A stretch of 64,000 nt of DNA from CAVRXQ01 sp963831155 (lineage in GTDB: Bacteria > Actinomycetota > Acidimicrobiia > Acidimicrobiales > Bog-793). Under the pieces are notes generated by a model. It made no database searches and had not been told where the DNA came from. It saw only the letters and a list, made by a program, of their open reading frames with translations. The stretch is taken from NCBI GenBank assembly GCA_963831155.1, contig CAWHOY010000006.1, positions 310,001-374,000 on the forward strand, read 5' to 3'. Below are positions 44,460-53,950 of the stretch, piece by piece (position 1 is the first letter of the stretch; the number at the start of each line of letters is the position of its first letter). A program made the position numbers and the translations under genes.

Positions 44460-45290
44460 CTACGCGGCGACAAGCTCCACGGGTGACTCCCGAACGAAGT
44501 GGTGCTGCCGCCAGAACGAGAATCCACGTCCGACCCCGTAGCAGCCGGCGCTGTACATCCCGACGAAGAAGCCGACGGGCCAGTTCGTCCAGTACGAGGA
44601 CGCGATCGCGAGCCACACAGTCAAAAGCGCCAGGGCGACGGAGAGACCAATCGCGACGAACGGCCGGTCGGTGATCGAACGGGCGGCGGCTGGCGGGCCG
44701 ATCATCAGGCTGAAGATCAAGAGCGCGCCGACGACCGGGACGGTCATCGCCGTGGCGAGCGCGAGGACAACGAGGAAGCCCATCTCCAAGCGAAAGGCGC
44801 TGACACCGCGCGCCTCGGCGATCTCGGGGACGACCGAAGAAAGCATCAGTGGCCGATAGAGGAAGATCACTGCGGCGATGCAGGCGAGCGCGAGCAGCGC
44901 GGTGGGCAGGATCTCGGTCGTGCTGACGCCGAGTACCTCGCCGAAGAGCAAAGAGAAGATCTCCGGCTCGTATTCGGTACTCCTCGAAAGGAAGAGCGCC
45001 CCGAGGGCGAGCATCATCACGAGAGCGAGCGCGGTGACGACGTCGTGGCGACCCCGACGACCCATCTGTCCGATACCGAGCGCCGCGAAGAGCGCGAATG
45101 CCGCCAGACCGAAGAGGGGATTAAGACCGAGCAAGTTCGCCCCCGCCGCGCCGGCGAAGGCGCCGTTGGGGATCGCGTGCGCGGCGAAGGCCGCACCGCG
45201 CAACACGACGAAGAAACCGACGACCCCGGCGACGACGGCCACGATCGTCGCGATCGTCCACGCGTTCATCATGAAGCCACTGGCGAACAC
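44460..45290 (-). CDS. Metal ABC transporter permease (ZnuB/MntB family), second
   Basis: 276-aa integral membrane permease with about eight segments and ABC-3 family marks: FVVLRGAAFAAHAIPNGAFAGAAGANLLGLNP, LFGEVLGVSTTEILPTALLA and VVGALLIFSLMIGPPAAARSI. GTG 45290 follows the stop of the first permease with no gap, and GGGAG lies about 8 nt upstream; ATG 45266 is another candidate. It pairs with the permease at 45291 to form the membrane channel. Confidence 0.9.
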   Translation of the reverse strand: MFASGFMMNAWTIATIVAVVAGVVGFFVVLRGAAFAAHAIPNGAFAGAAGANLLGLNPLFGLAAFALFAALGIGQMGRRGRHDVVTALALVMMLALGALFLSRSTEYEPEIFSLLFGEVLGVSTTEILPTALLALACIAAVIFLYRPLMLSSVVPEIAEARGVSAFRLEMGFLVVLALATAMTVPVVGALLIFSLMIGPPAAARSITDRPFVAIGLSVALALLTVWLAIASSYWTNWPVGFFVGMYSAGCYGVGRGFSFWRQHHFVRESPVELVAA

Positions 45291-46244
45291 TCAGCCACTC
45301 CCTTCGATGGGTAGCGCTGCCTTGTCGCCCACGCGCTCGCGCAACACGGCGACCCGCGGCACCGCCATCTTGGGCTGATCACTCGCGCGGCGAATACCAC
45401 GCAGCCCCGAAGCGAGGTAGCTCACGAAAATGACGGCGACGATGAAAAAGCTCACCGGCCAGCCGTTGTGTGCGCTCCCCCAGTAGTAGCTGTCGTACGC
45501 GAGGAGGACGCCGAGCCACGTCGCCCCAACGCCGATCGCCGCGGCCGCCACGAGCGCGAAACCCATCCGCTTTGTCAACCGCAGCGCGATGGCCGGGGGG
45601 CCAATGAGCAGAGCCGTGGAGAGGATCGTGCCGATCGCGAGCGAGGAGAGCCCGACCGCCAGTGCGAGCGCCAGCATGTAGAGGACCCCGACGAGCCGCA
45701 CCGGAACGCCGCGCGCCCTGGCGATGTCGTCGCTGACCGAACTCAGAAGCAGCGGCCGGTACAAGACCACCGTCAGCATGAGGGCGAGGCCACCGAACGC
45801 GATCACGTAGGGCACCGTCGAGTTCTGGATGACGAAGATCGAGCCGAAGAGGATTTGCTGACTCGCTCCTGTGGTCGCGCCGGTCGTTGTGTCGAGATAG
45901 AGAAACAAAGCCGCAGCTCCCGTTGCCGTGCCGAGCACGATGCCGGCCGCGAGGTCACGTCCGCGCGCCCTACGGATGCCGATCGCCTCCATCACGCCGG
46001 AACCCAGAACGCCTCCCGCCACGAATCCGGCGACTGGACTGAGGCCGATCAAGAGCGCCCCTGAGCCGCCGGCGGTCGAGACGTCGGTGAGCGCATGGCC
46101 GGCGAACGACTGACCCCGGATGACAGTGAATACGCCGACCAAAGCGGAGACGATCGCGATCAACCCGCCGACCAAAAGCGCGACATGAACCGGTTCGCTC
46201 GAGAAGAACCCGGGGCCGAAGATCCAGTGGTAGATGCGCTCCAT
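45291..46244 (-). CDS. Metal ABC transporter permease (ZnuB/MntB family), first
   Basis: 317-aa ABC-3 family permease: TVIRGQSFAGHALTDVSTAGGSGALLIG, ILFGSIFVI, and IGTILSTALLIGPPAIALRL are recognisable. It begins just after the ATPase gene and ends directly against the second permease, so the transporter uses two different permeases. A C-terminal soluble tail of about 45 residues is present. Confidence 0.9.
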   Translation of the reverse strand: MERIYHWIFGPGFFSSEPVHVALLVGGLIAIVSALVGVFTVIRGQSFAGHALTDVSTAGGSGALLIGLSPVAGFVAGGVLGSGVMEAIGIRRARGRDLAAGIVLGTATGAAALFLYLDTTTGATTGASQQILFGSIFVIQNSTVPYVIAFGGLALMLTVVLYRPLLLSSVSDDIARARGVPVRLVGVLYMLALALAVGLSSLAIGTILSTALLIGPPAIALRLTKRMGFALVAAAAIGVGATWLGVLLAYDSYYWGSAHNGWPVSFFIVAVIFVSYLASGLRGIRRASDQPKMAVPRVAVLRERVGDKAALPIEGSG

Positions 46245-46246
46245 CG

Positions 46247-47089
46247 CTAGCCGCGCAAAAGCGTCGGACTTTCTGCGAGCGTCGCCTCGTCGCCACTTCC
46301 GTGCCCGGCGACGACGAGGATCCGGCCGTGCACCCGCAGGACATCGACGTGGTGCCCGTAGAGCTCACTTAAGACATCGGGGCGGACGACCTCGTCTACG
46401 GTGCCGCTCGCCGCGCGACCTCCGGCCAGGTAGACGATCCGATCCATGACCGGCAGGAGCGGGTTCATCTCGTGCGCCGAGAGCAGAACAGCGACGCGCT
46501 GTTCGACGGCGATGCGGTGTAACAGCTCGACAATTTCCTGACCGCTCGAAATGTCGAGATTCGCCAGCGGCTCGTCCAACAACAACAGATGCGGACGGCT
46601 GATGAGCGCGTGGGCGATGAGCACCCGCTGCTGTTCACCGCCAGACAACTGGCCGACACGGGAGTCGGCGAAATCCTGTGCGGCGACCGCGTCGAGCATC
46701 TCGTCAACGAGTGCCGTTCTCTTCGCCGAGTGAATCGGCATCCCGAATCGGTGTCCGTCGAGGCCGAGCGCGACGAGGTCGCGGGCGCGCAACGGGAAAT
46801 CGGAGTCGACCAGCGCCTTTTGCGGAACGTAACCGAAGGAGCGATTGCGCCCAGAGCGCGGCTTCCCTTCGACGATCACCTCGCCGGAGCTCTGGCGCTG
46901 CAGCCCGAGGATCACCCGAAAAAGAGTGGTCTTGCCGGCGCCGTTCGAACCGATCAGGCCGCTGAACTCACCTGCTTGCAGGACGAACGAAACGTCGTCG
47001 AGCACGCGGCGCCCGGCCAGCCAAAGGTCGATCCGCGCGAGACGCAGGACCTCAGTGCTCGCAATGTGCGCCGGGTGCTGGTTTGTCAC
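46247..47089 (-). CDS. Metal ABC transporter ATP-binding protein (ZnuC/MntA-like)
   Basis: 280-aa ATPase: Walker A GSNGAGKT, Q-loop FGYVPQKALVDSDFPLRARDLV (the VPQ segment typical of metal importers), signature LSGGEQQR, Walker B LLLLDEPLANLD, switch His LLSAHEMNP. Its ATG overlaps the binding-protein stop (ATGA). The operon order is binding protein, ATPase, permease, permease. Confidence 0.92.
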   Translation of the reverse strand: MTNQHPAHIASTEVLRLARIDLWLAGRRVLDDVSFVLQAGEFSGLIGSNGAGKTTLFRVILGLQRQSSGEVIVEGKPRSGRNRSFGYVPQKALVDSDFPLRARDLVALGLDGHRFGMPIHSAKRTALVDEMLDAVAAQDFADSRVGQLSGGEQQRVLIAHALISRPHLLLLDEPLANLDISSGQEIVELLHRIAVEQRVAVLLSAHEMNPLLPVMDRIVYLAGGRAASGTVDEVVRPDVLSELYGHHVDVLRVHGRILVVAGHGSGDEATLAESPTLLRG

Positions 47090-48036
47090 AGGTGCTCGGT
47101 CGAGACCTTGTCGACGACGGCTTTCTGGATCGCTTGAACTTCAGCGAGCATCCAAGTTTGGTAGTCGTAGCCCGGGGTGGGCATCGTCTCGTAAACGCCG
47201 ACGACGGGAATGCCGGCTTTCTGCGCTGCGAGGCGGAACGACGTGGTGAGCGCGTCGACGACCTGCTGGTTGTAGACGAACACCTTCACCTTGTGATCCT
47301 TGAAGAGGCTCTCTTGGAGCGAGATGTCCTGCGGCGAGGGATCGACGCCGTTCATGATGTCCGCCTGCATACCGAAGGGCGTCAGGTTGTCGGCTCCGAT
47401 CGCCTGCAGCATGTAGTCAGAGACCGGTTCAGTGGTCGCGACCTTCGTGCCGGCGTGCTTGGAGCTGAAGGCGACGATTGCGTTCAACCACGGGGTGAGC
47501 GAGGCGTCGAAGCTCTTCAGGTTCGACTGGAAGTACGACGTTGCCGAGGGAACGAGTTGCGACAAGTCGGTGGCGATCGCCAAGGCGACTCGCGGCATCG
47601 TCTCCGGGTTGTACCAAAGGTGCGGGTTCGGCGTGTTGTTCGAAAGACCGAGCAAGGTCTGCACGTCGATCACCTTGCGCTTGGAGTTCGGCGAGGCCGA
47701 TTCGATCTTGTTCATGAACGTGTCGTAGCCGACGCCGTTTTGCACTATGAGCTCTGCGGCACTGACCACACTTGCGACGCTCGGGCTCGACTCGAACGTG
47801 TGCGGGTCGGTATTCGGGTTGTTCAGGATCGACGAGACCGTGACGTACTTTCCACCGATTTGTTCGATGACGTTCGCATACTCGTTCTCGGCGCCGACGG
47901 CGACGATCTTCGAGGTGCGGCGGGCGGTCGCACCAGAAACCGAGGCGACGAAGGTCGACCCGAGCGCCATCGCGACCAGCGAGATAACGGCACCGAAGAG
48001 GAATTTGCCACGAAATCGCCTCGATGAAGGCCCCAT
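47086..48036 (-). CDS. Metal ABC transporter substrate-binding protein (ZnuA-like)
   Basis: 316-aa exported cluster A-I binding protein. A signal peptide occupies about residues 10-37. Candidate metal ligands are His in NTDPHTFE, His in PNPHLWYNP, Glu in ATTEPVSDY and an acidic residue near VYETMPTPGYDY. The His-rich loop of some ZnuA proteins is absent. Zinc is the likely cargo given the His-rich protein and Fur/ArsR genes downstream, but manganese is not excluded. Confidence 0.9.
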   Translation of the reverse strand: MGPSSRRFRGKFLFGAVISLVAMALGSTFVASVSGATARRTSKIVAVGAENEYANVIEQIGGKYVTVSSILNNPNTDPHTFESSPSVASVVSAAELIVQNGVGYDTFMNKIESASPNSKRKVIDVQTLLGLSNNTPNPHLWYNPETMPRVALAIATDLSQLVPSATSYFQSNLKSFDASLTPWLNAIVAFSSKHAGTKVATTEPVSDYMLQAIGADNLTPFGMQADIMNGVDPSPQDISLQESLFKDHKVKVFVYNQQVVDALTTSFRLAAQKAGIPVVGVYETMPTPGYDYQTWMLAEVQAIQKAVVDKVSTEHL

Positions 48037-48077
48037 CTCGAATCGCTCTCTTTCTTCTGTCCCGCCGCGGGTGGGCC

Positions 48078-48105
48078 GAGTGGATATAGAGAATAATAAC
48101 CACTC
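48078..48105. promoter_or_regulatory. AT-rich dyad upstream of znuA-like operon, candidate operator/promoter
   Basis: GAGTGG and CCACTC form a perfect 6-bp inverted repeat separated by a 16-bp A/T-rich core (TATAGAGAATAATA), which stands out in this GC-rich DNA. It is about 45 bp upstream of the binding-protein ATG and probably contains the -10 region and a Fur/Zur-type operator. Confidence 0.5.
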
Positions 48106-48159
48106 TCGAAGTTAGCGGACAAGACTGGAGCCAGGTCACCCGTGTGAAATGGGGGTGTG

Positions 48160-49224
48160 CTATGTGTGGGGAGGGCTGCCGGCGAGCAACGCGAACACCG
48201 TCACCATCCCGGCGGTCGGGTTGACGAACGCGTTGTCGCGCTCGAAGAGACCGTCGTCGCGATGCCCCGGGCCGTCCCACCAGCGGTCGGCGTACGAACG
48301 GGCCAACGCGAGCTCGTCGCTTTCGAGCCCGAAACCGGGCAGCAAGAGGAGGTTGCGTAGGTAGATCGAGAAAAACGGCGGCCCCTGGCCGTCGATGACG
48401 CCCGGCTGACCGAGCCAGGCGAGCGAGGCGTTCGCGGTACGAAGGGCGTCATCTAGATAGCGCTGCTCGCCGGTCGCGTCGTGCAACAGGACGCCGGCAC
48501 CGATCATCGTGCCCTGGTTGTAGCTCCATTTCTCGGGGTGCACCGTCCCGTTCTGATCGATCCGGTCGGCAAAGAGATCGTCGTTGCCTCTGAGCGTCTC
48601 GACCACCCATCCGTAGGCTCGCACCGCCCAGTCAAGATGTGACGGGTCACGCGTCTGGCTATAGAGCAGCGCTGCGATCTCGGCTGCGGGCGCGGTCGAG
48701 CAGGTGTTGCGGGTCACCTTTGATTCCGGTACCGCCCAACGAACCCCGCCCGGATGAGCGAGTCGCTCGTCTTGCCACCAGCCGGAAGTGATGAACGCGA
48801 AGACCCGAGCGGCAAGCGAACCGAGGCGGGCGTCTCGCGTGATTCGGTGTTGGTGGAGCAGCGCCAGCGCGACCCACTCGTTGTCGTCGTAGTAGACGTC
48901 ACCGCCAGAGCCGATCGGCGGAGTGACGTGCGACTCGAAGCTGAGGGGCCCCGAGGTCTCGAACAGTCCGGCGTGGCTCTGGTGATAGGCGAGCAGTCCC
49001 GTCAACCGGTCGTCGAGATCGCCACGTCCTCGCTGATCGAGCTCCGCGAATGCGCAGGTGGCCGCCCAGGCGTTCGCGAAGGGCCAGAGCCCCTCTGGCG
49101 AACTCCCCCACCGACTGATGGTCTGTCGAAAGACGCGGGTCCGGCGGTCGAGGAGCTTCCCGCAGAGGGCTTCGTATGTGCGGGCTGCGCGATCGGCATT
49201 TTCCTTGTTTCCACCCGTTTCCAT
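48160..49224 (-). CDS. Glycoside hydrolase family 76-like protein
   Basis: 354-aa (alpha/alpha)6-barrel protein with the GH76 signature VYYDDNEWVALALL, whose Asp pair is the expected catalytic site, and SYNQGTMIGAGVLLHDATGEQRYL later on. GH76 enzymes are alpha-1,6-mannanases. No signal peptide is visible, so it may act on cytosolic or internalised oligosaccharide. ATG 49224 is near the promoter; no SD is obvious. Confidence 0.85.
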   Translation of the reverse strand: METGGNKENADRAARTYEALCGKLLDRRTRVFRQTISRWGSSPEGLWPFANAWAATCAFAELDQRGRGDLDDRLTGLLAYHQSHAGLFETSGPLSFESHVTPPIGSGGDVYYDDNEWVALALLHQHRITRDARLGSLAARVFAFITSGWWQDERLAHPGGVRWAVPESKVTRNTCSTAPAAEIAALLYSQTRDPSHLDWAVRAYGWVVETLRGNDDLFADRIDQNGTVHPEKWSYNQGTMIGAGVLLHDATGEQRYLDDALRTANASLAWLGQPGVIDGQGPPFFSIYLRNLLLLPGFGLESDELALARSYADRWWDGPGHRDDGLFERDNAFVNPTAGMVTVFALLAGSPPHT

Positions 49225-49346
49225 CGAACCCGGTCTAACAGCCGAAGCGTTCCGCCTTCAGTCGCTCGCCGCGGGCTCGTTCGTTTGGTACGTATCGCCT
49301 GACGCTCCCTGCCCGTGATGAATCCGCGCACCTATCTCGGTGGTTA

Positions 49347-51911
49347 TTACTCCGAACGCAGGAGCAGGGCGACCCGTGTCCTTGCCGCGATGCGGCCGGG
49401 GAACAAAGCGATGACATTCGCGAGGATGAGCGCGCCGAGTGCAACGAGGGTGACGGAAATCGTCGGAACGGTGGGGTCGGGAACGGCGTGGATGCCATGA
49501 GCGAAAAGGGTCCACAGCCATCGGCCGAGCAAAATACCGAGCGGCACGCCCACGATCGTGCCAACGATCGCGGCGGTCGAGGCTTGCCAAGCAGTGGTCG
49601 CGGCGAGCTGACGCTTGGTAAATCCGAGTGTCTTCAGCAACGCCAAATCTCTTCGGCGACGCCGAACTGAGGCGATAAGGGTAAGGCCAAGAGCGACGAC
49701 CGCGCCCACGGCAAGCGCCGAGACGAGAATCGCAGGCGTGGCACCCATTGACCGGTAGTTCACGATCTCGGCGGGACGCTGCACGGACAAGACGACGATG
49801 AGGCCACCACCCTGCCCGTTCGGAACCGCCGCGAGGTCCTTCGTCGCGTCATCCGCGATCCGCTGCAATGAGGCGAGTCCGGCGGCGCGACTCACCCGAC
49901 CCCGCAATCGCACGACGAATGCGCCTGGCCCATTGAGCGTCCGATAGGGGCTTGCCAGTGCTTTCACCATCGTGGCTGGTTCGATACCTGTCGAGAGCAG
50001 AGCCCCCGTACCCATCGACGGGTGCAAACTCCCCGAGTTTCCCATCGCAGGCATCGTGGCGGTCCCGACGATGAGAAGGCGCGTCGGCGGCACATAAGCG
50101 GGAGCATCCTTCGGGGTTCCGTAGGACGCGGTCACCGTGTCACCAACGTGCTTGTGGAGCTGTGCGAGAGTCGCCGCGCCCAACACGATCTGGTTGTTCG
50201 CTTCGATCGCGTGTCCCGACAGTATCGGCGGTGTCACGCCAGCGTGGGGGCTTTCGAGAAGGATCGGCACCGTCTGCCGGTCGATCTGGGCATTGGCAAA
50301 ACTGAACGCGCTCCACGCGGCCACGTCCGGGTCGTGGTTGAGCAACCTCTCAACCTGCGGGGGAACGTTTCCGCCGTTAGCCGATTGCAACGCGTAGCTC
50401 CAGTTCCAGCCGTAAAGCGCGGGGTGCGAGACGAGTGTCTGAAGACTGCTCCCAAAGGTGAGCGTCGCCACGACTGTGAGCACAGCGAGCGCCGTTCCGA
50501 GAAGAGCCGAGCGAACCGGCACCGAGGTTCGACCGCTTCCGGGATCCAACGCGAAACCGATGCCGATCTTCGCCGGAGCCGGTAGCCCCGACGACATCGT
50601 TGCATCGACGATTCGCGAGCCCGTCCTGACGGACTGCTGCTCTCGACGAGCAGCACGGTCGGGCGATCGCCAGTAGGCGAGAGCCAGCGTGACCCCGCCG
50701 AGTCCGAAGATGAACACGGCAAGCCCAAGTCCGAGCACCAGCCAGTCAAATGAGACGTGCGGCGCCGGATCGACCTCGCGCACAGCGCCGATCGGCGCGA
50801 GCGGTGAAAGGCCAATGGCGACGACTACAGCCAGCAATGAACCAGCCAGTACTGCTCCGAGAATGCCAAACAGCCCGTCTGCTCGCGTCATCTTCGGATC
50901 GGCTCCGAGCGCGCGGAGCACGTAGAGATCGTCGAGATTCGTTCGCAGTTCTCGGCCGATCAACTGACCGGCGATGAGAAGCGCGGCAAGCGCGGCGATG
51001 ACTCCGAACACCCCGAGCGCGACCGATTCGGGCTTAATCGCCGTCTCGACTTCTCCCTCGGCGACTGATGGCACATAGAACTGGTACGTCGTCCCCCGTG
51101 GCAGGAGACGGATGACCTCCCGCTCTGCCGCCGCGACATCTCGGCTGCCATGGTCAAGTTTGAGACCGTACGTGAAGTACGGGTAGAAGTCTCCCTTTGA
51201 GTAGAGCGCCCGGGTAAGCGCCGGAGTGAAAAGCGCGTAGGACACATAGCGATCGACATCGTCGTGGACGACGGCGTGATTGTTGAAGGCAACGATTCCG
51301 ACAAGCCGCTCTTCGAGAGGGTGGCGCGTTTTGCCCGTGGGTTCTCCTGTTGGTGAATCGAATTGCGCAACGCCATACGCACCGAACGGAACGACCTCTC
51401 CGACGTGCCACCCGACCAGATGAGCGAGAGTTGCGTCCGTGACGAACTCATCCGTCTTATTGGGATTCGGCATTCGGCCCTCGAGCACGGTGACGCGGTC
51501 CTGCTCGAAGTACTCGCCATCGGCGCTTCCTATGGGTGCCGCCTCGGCGGAGACGAGGGCGTTTCCGGGATTAGGCGTTCCATTTTTCCGAAGCGGAACG
51601 ACGAGCAGGTATGTGGAATCGACGACATGTTTCACATCGGGCAGGTGAGCGAACTTCTTCTCGAGAATCGATGAGTACGCCGCGTTTGCAGTGGTTGAGC
51701 CGGGCACATTGGGCGAAACGACAAGGTCGGACGGGTTCGTATGCGCGAGGTACGTTGGGTAAAAGGACTGGGTGCGCCGAGCGCCGGCGACGGCGCCTAA
51801 CGCCACTCCACCGATGAGCGCGAGAAGGACCACTATCGCGAGATAGCCGGGCCACCGCCGTCGTGATGTGGCCCGGAACCGGTACCAGACAACGCCGAGA
51901 ATCTGCCTCAT
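49347..51911 (-). CDS. Large FtsX-like permease without adjacent ATPase (paralogue A)
   Basis: About 854 aa from ATG 51911 (MRQILGVVWYRFRA). One N-terminal membrane segment (GYLAIVVLLALIGGVALGAVAGARRTQ), a large external domain, a core of segments around residues 310-450, a second external domain and a C-terminal three-segment bundle ending GRIAARTRVALLLRSE. Its sequence is clearly related to the permease at 53951. MacB/FtsX-type proteins need a LolD-like ATPase; none is encoded next to it. Confidence 0.85.
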   Translation of the reverse strand: MRQILGVVWYRFRATSRRRWPGYLAIVVLLALIGGVALGAVAGARRTQSFYPTYLAHTNPSDLVVSPNVPGSTTANAAYSSILEKKFAHLPDVKHVVDSTYLLVVPLRKNGTPNPGNALVSAEAAPIGSADGEYFEQDRVTVLEGRMPNPNKTDEFVTDATLAHLVGWHVGEVVPFGAYGVAQFDSPTGEPTGKTRHPLEERLVGIVAFNNHAVVHDDVDRYVSYALFTPALTRALYSKGDFYPYFTYGLKLDHGSRDVAAAEREVIRLLPRGTTYQFYVPSVAEGEVETAIKPESVALGVFGVIAALAALLIAGQLIGRELRTNLDDLYVLRALGADPKMTRADGLFGILGAVLAGSLLAVVVAIGLSPLAPIGAVREVDPAPHVSFDWLVLGLGLAVFIFGLGGVTLALAYWRSPDRAARREQQSVRTGSRIVDATMSSGLPAPAKIGIGFALDPGSGRTSVPVRSALLGTALAVLTVVATLTFGSSLQTLVSHPALYGWNWSYALQSANGGNVPPQVERLLNHDPDVAAWSAFSFANAQIDRQTVPILLESPHAGVTPPILSGHAIEANNQIVLGAATLAQLHKHVGDTVTASYGTPKDAPAYVPPTRLLIVGTATMPAMGNSGSLHPSMGTGALLSTGIEPATMVKALASPYRTLNGPGAFVVRLRGRVSRAAGLASLQRIADDATKDLAAVPNGQGGGLIVVLSVQRPAEIVNYRSMGATPAILVSALAVGAVVALGLTLIASVRRRRRDLALLKTLGFTKRQLAATTAWQASTAAIVGTIVGVPLGILLGRWLWTLFAHGIHAVPDPTVPTISVTLVALGALILANVIALFPGRIAARTRVALLLRSE

Positions 51912-52197
51912 CTGCTTGTCACGCCATCGGACTGCTTGGTCTGGTCCCGCACTGTCGGGCGCGCCCCCAGATCTCACTATGTCGCATCGCTAACCACCAG
52001 CCCAGGTGGCCAGTGGGGTCGCCAGCCTCGTGCTGACACCACGACGGGTCGTTGGCGTCAAGCGAGCCGGTCGCCGTGCTCAGACCGTCGAGCTGGTGCA
52101 TTGACGGTATGACCTCCCGAAAAGTGTTTAGGGGGCGCGTTCGGCCACGCCAATCGTCGACGGCGGACGACTACAGATCAGGTCCCGTTTTCAAGAC
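51912..52197. other. Intergenic region upstream of FtsX-like paralogue A
   Basis: About 290 bp with no supported gene; it should hold the promoter of the permease at 49347. Confidence 0.45.
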
Positions 52198-52326
52198 TTA
52201 GTCTTGGGCTCCCACGACGCACAACGCCTCCGCGGGTACTCGCACGTGAACCTGCTCTCCTACGCGCAGGTCGCAACGCTCGATCTCACGTTGCAACATC
52301 AGCGCTGTGATGGGCTCGTCGTCCAC
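52198..52326 (-). pseudogene. Possible TOBE-domain remnant
   Basis: A 42-codon minus-strand ORF (GTG 52326 to TAA) reads EPITALMLQREIERCDLRVGE then QVHVRVPAEALCVVG, resembling the C-terminal TOBE strand pattern of molybdate/sugar-type ABC ATPases. An in-frame stop two codons upstream cuts it off and no ATPase precedes it. Likely a fragment; it could be a chance ORF. Confidence 0.3.
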
Positions 52327-52447
52327 GCGTCAGGGGCCTTTGCGAACGGTGGTAGCCTGCTGTTACAGGTCGGCGTCAACGCGCACGCCGTTCAATGCCG
52401 TCGTCCACTAGGTCTTTCGGCGAGATTTGCGCACGAAAGGACAACCA

Positions 52448-52651
52448 GTGGCAACAGGCACGGTGAAGTGGTTCAGCGCCGAGAAGGGCTTCGGATTCAT
52501 TACCCAAGCCGACGGCGGCCAAGACGTATTCGTGCACCACTCCGCGATCGAAGGCAACGGTTACAAAAACCTCGAAGAGGGCGAGCACGTCCAATTCGAG
52601 ACGACCCAAGGACCCAAGGGACTTCAAGCGACCGCGGTTCGACCTGCCTAA
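52448..52651 (+). CDS. csp: Cold shock protein (CspA family)
   Basis: 67-aa RNA-binding OB-fold protein: ATGTVKWFSAEKGFGFI (RNP1 KGFGFI) and DVFVHHSAI (RNP2), followed by LEEGEHVQFETTQGPKGLQA. GTG 52448 has AAAGGA 6-7 nt upstream; the frame extends seven codons further without support. The roughly 120-bp upstream region may form a cold-responsive leader, which I cannot confirm. Confidence 0.95.
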   Translation: MATGTVKWFSAEKGFGFITQADGGQDVFVHHSAIEGNGYKNLEEGEHVQFETTQGPKGLQATAVRPA

Positions 52652-53068
52652 CAAACGCGCGACCGATCGAACGCTCCTGATCGAGTCGTGCCACAGCACG
52701 TGGATCTTCGACAAGAGCAACCGCCGTTTTCAGAGGCGGCTTCGTAGTGAACGGTTCGGCCCACCAGTTGTGACCGAGTGGCGCCCATACGACCGTCTGC
52801 TCATCGACGATTCATCGGATGTATTTGTGGTCTTCCTCGACCACGCCGGAAGCCGAGTCTTGCGATCGCGGCGTCATGCTGCTCCCTGCGAATGCTGTGG
52901 TATGAGCACACGCGAACTCTCACTCGAAGAACTGTCGAGCGCGTTGGCTAGCTGAACTTCCGAGAGCCAGGTGAGCGCTGGCCGTTTTTCGCACTTTCGA
53001 TTTCAATTTGACCGCGCTCATATCCCGCAATACCCCGACCAATAGTCGGCGTAGAGAGGGCAGTCGCC
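52652..53068. other. Region after csp with weak hairpin and doubtful small ORF
   Basis: About 420 bp. A 5-bp stem (CCGCC at 52721 with GGCGG at 52735) may help terminate csp. A 61-codon ORF at 52770-52955 (GTG start; MTEWRPYDRLLIDDSSDVFVV, a Cys-x-x-Cys-like CECC) is the only candidate gene; I do not recognise it and it lacks an SD. Confidence 0.35.
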
Positions 53069-53410
53069 ATGGACCACAACTCGCTTGTGACTTCTTCAAG
53101 CCACCCAGCCGGCAGGGGTCGACCGAATTACGTCCCGATCAAAATTGGAACCGAGAGAAAAGGGATTCTTCGGGGCGGTCTCATCGATCTCGAGCTGTCT
53201 TTGACAGCAGAACCCGATTCCGAGTGGACAACACTGTTCGAGTCATCACGCCACGCTCGGAACCGTGAGATGGAGTCGCCACAAATCCAAAAAGACAAGG
53301 TTCGTATCTCCATTCGCGAGAGCGACCTTGGAGCAGCTTGGACCTATGTCAATGCCTGTGTCGATCACGCGAATGCCGTCTCTCGGCGGTTGTATTACTC
53401 AGCAAGTTGA
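53069..53410 (+). CDS. Hypothetical protein
   Basis: 113-aa ORF, ATG 53069 with a GAGGG purine run about 8 nt upstream. It begins MDHNSLVTSSSHPAGRGRP and has IKIGTERKGILRGGLIDLELSL and an amphipathic C-terminal helix (LGAAWTYVNACVDHANAVSRRL). Base composition is less GC-rich than neighbours. No family is recognised; possibly recently acquired. Confidence 0.45.
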   Translation: MDHNSLVTSSSHPAGRGRPNYVPIKIGTERKGILRGGLIDLELSLTAEPDSEWTTLFESSRHARNREMESPQIQKDKVRISIRESDLGAAWTYVNACVDHANAVSRRLYYSAS

Positions 53411-53950
53411 GGAAACACAGACGAATATTTGATCAATTCGCGGCGCTCACGCCAAACGACGTCTCGGCACTTGTCGTGAAACTGCGCGCGAAGAGCGAAC
53501 GTCGACCCGGATCGGCGCGACTCTGTTTCGAGAGACGTCGATCGAAGTTCTGCAAATAATTTCCCCTGCCCACGGCACTTCGGTGACGTGCTCTGCCGTT
53601 ATTCGCGCCACGCGTTCTGGGCTACGCCTCACGCGACAGATCTCCACTTACGTGCTTCTCGGAAAAGCTCAGATCAGCAACTCGGTGAGGTTCGCCGGGG
53701 CGTCATTGTCGGCCACGACGGCGTTGTCACCAGGCCGAGGATCGAGGAGGGCCCGGGTGTGACCAAGACCGGCGCGGACCACGCTGGGCTCGAACTACTG
53801 ATTGTCATCCACCCTCGTCTTGACAGCCTGCGTCATCATCGGCTTCGCGGTTACGTTCGTGAACGAACGTGGCTCTCGTCGGCCACGACCGCGGCGAGGC
53901 CCTCTAGAGAGGATCCAGGAACCGTCAGCACTGCTGGATTGATCGCCTGG
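53411..53950. other. Gap with no supported gene
   Basis: About 540 bp upstream-facing to nothing and downstream of the FtsX paralogue B stop. Open frames here lack SDs and family features. A 6-bp hairpin (CGTTCG-TGAA-CGAACG, 53856-53871) may terminate the permease transcript. Confidence 0.4.

Noticed and set aside
49339..49352. GTGGTTATTA-type similarity between the FtsX paralogue A stop and the dyad at 48078
   Set aside because: Lies at a gene's 3' end with no dyad; probably coincidence.
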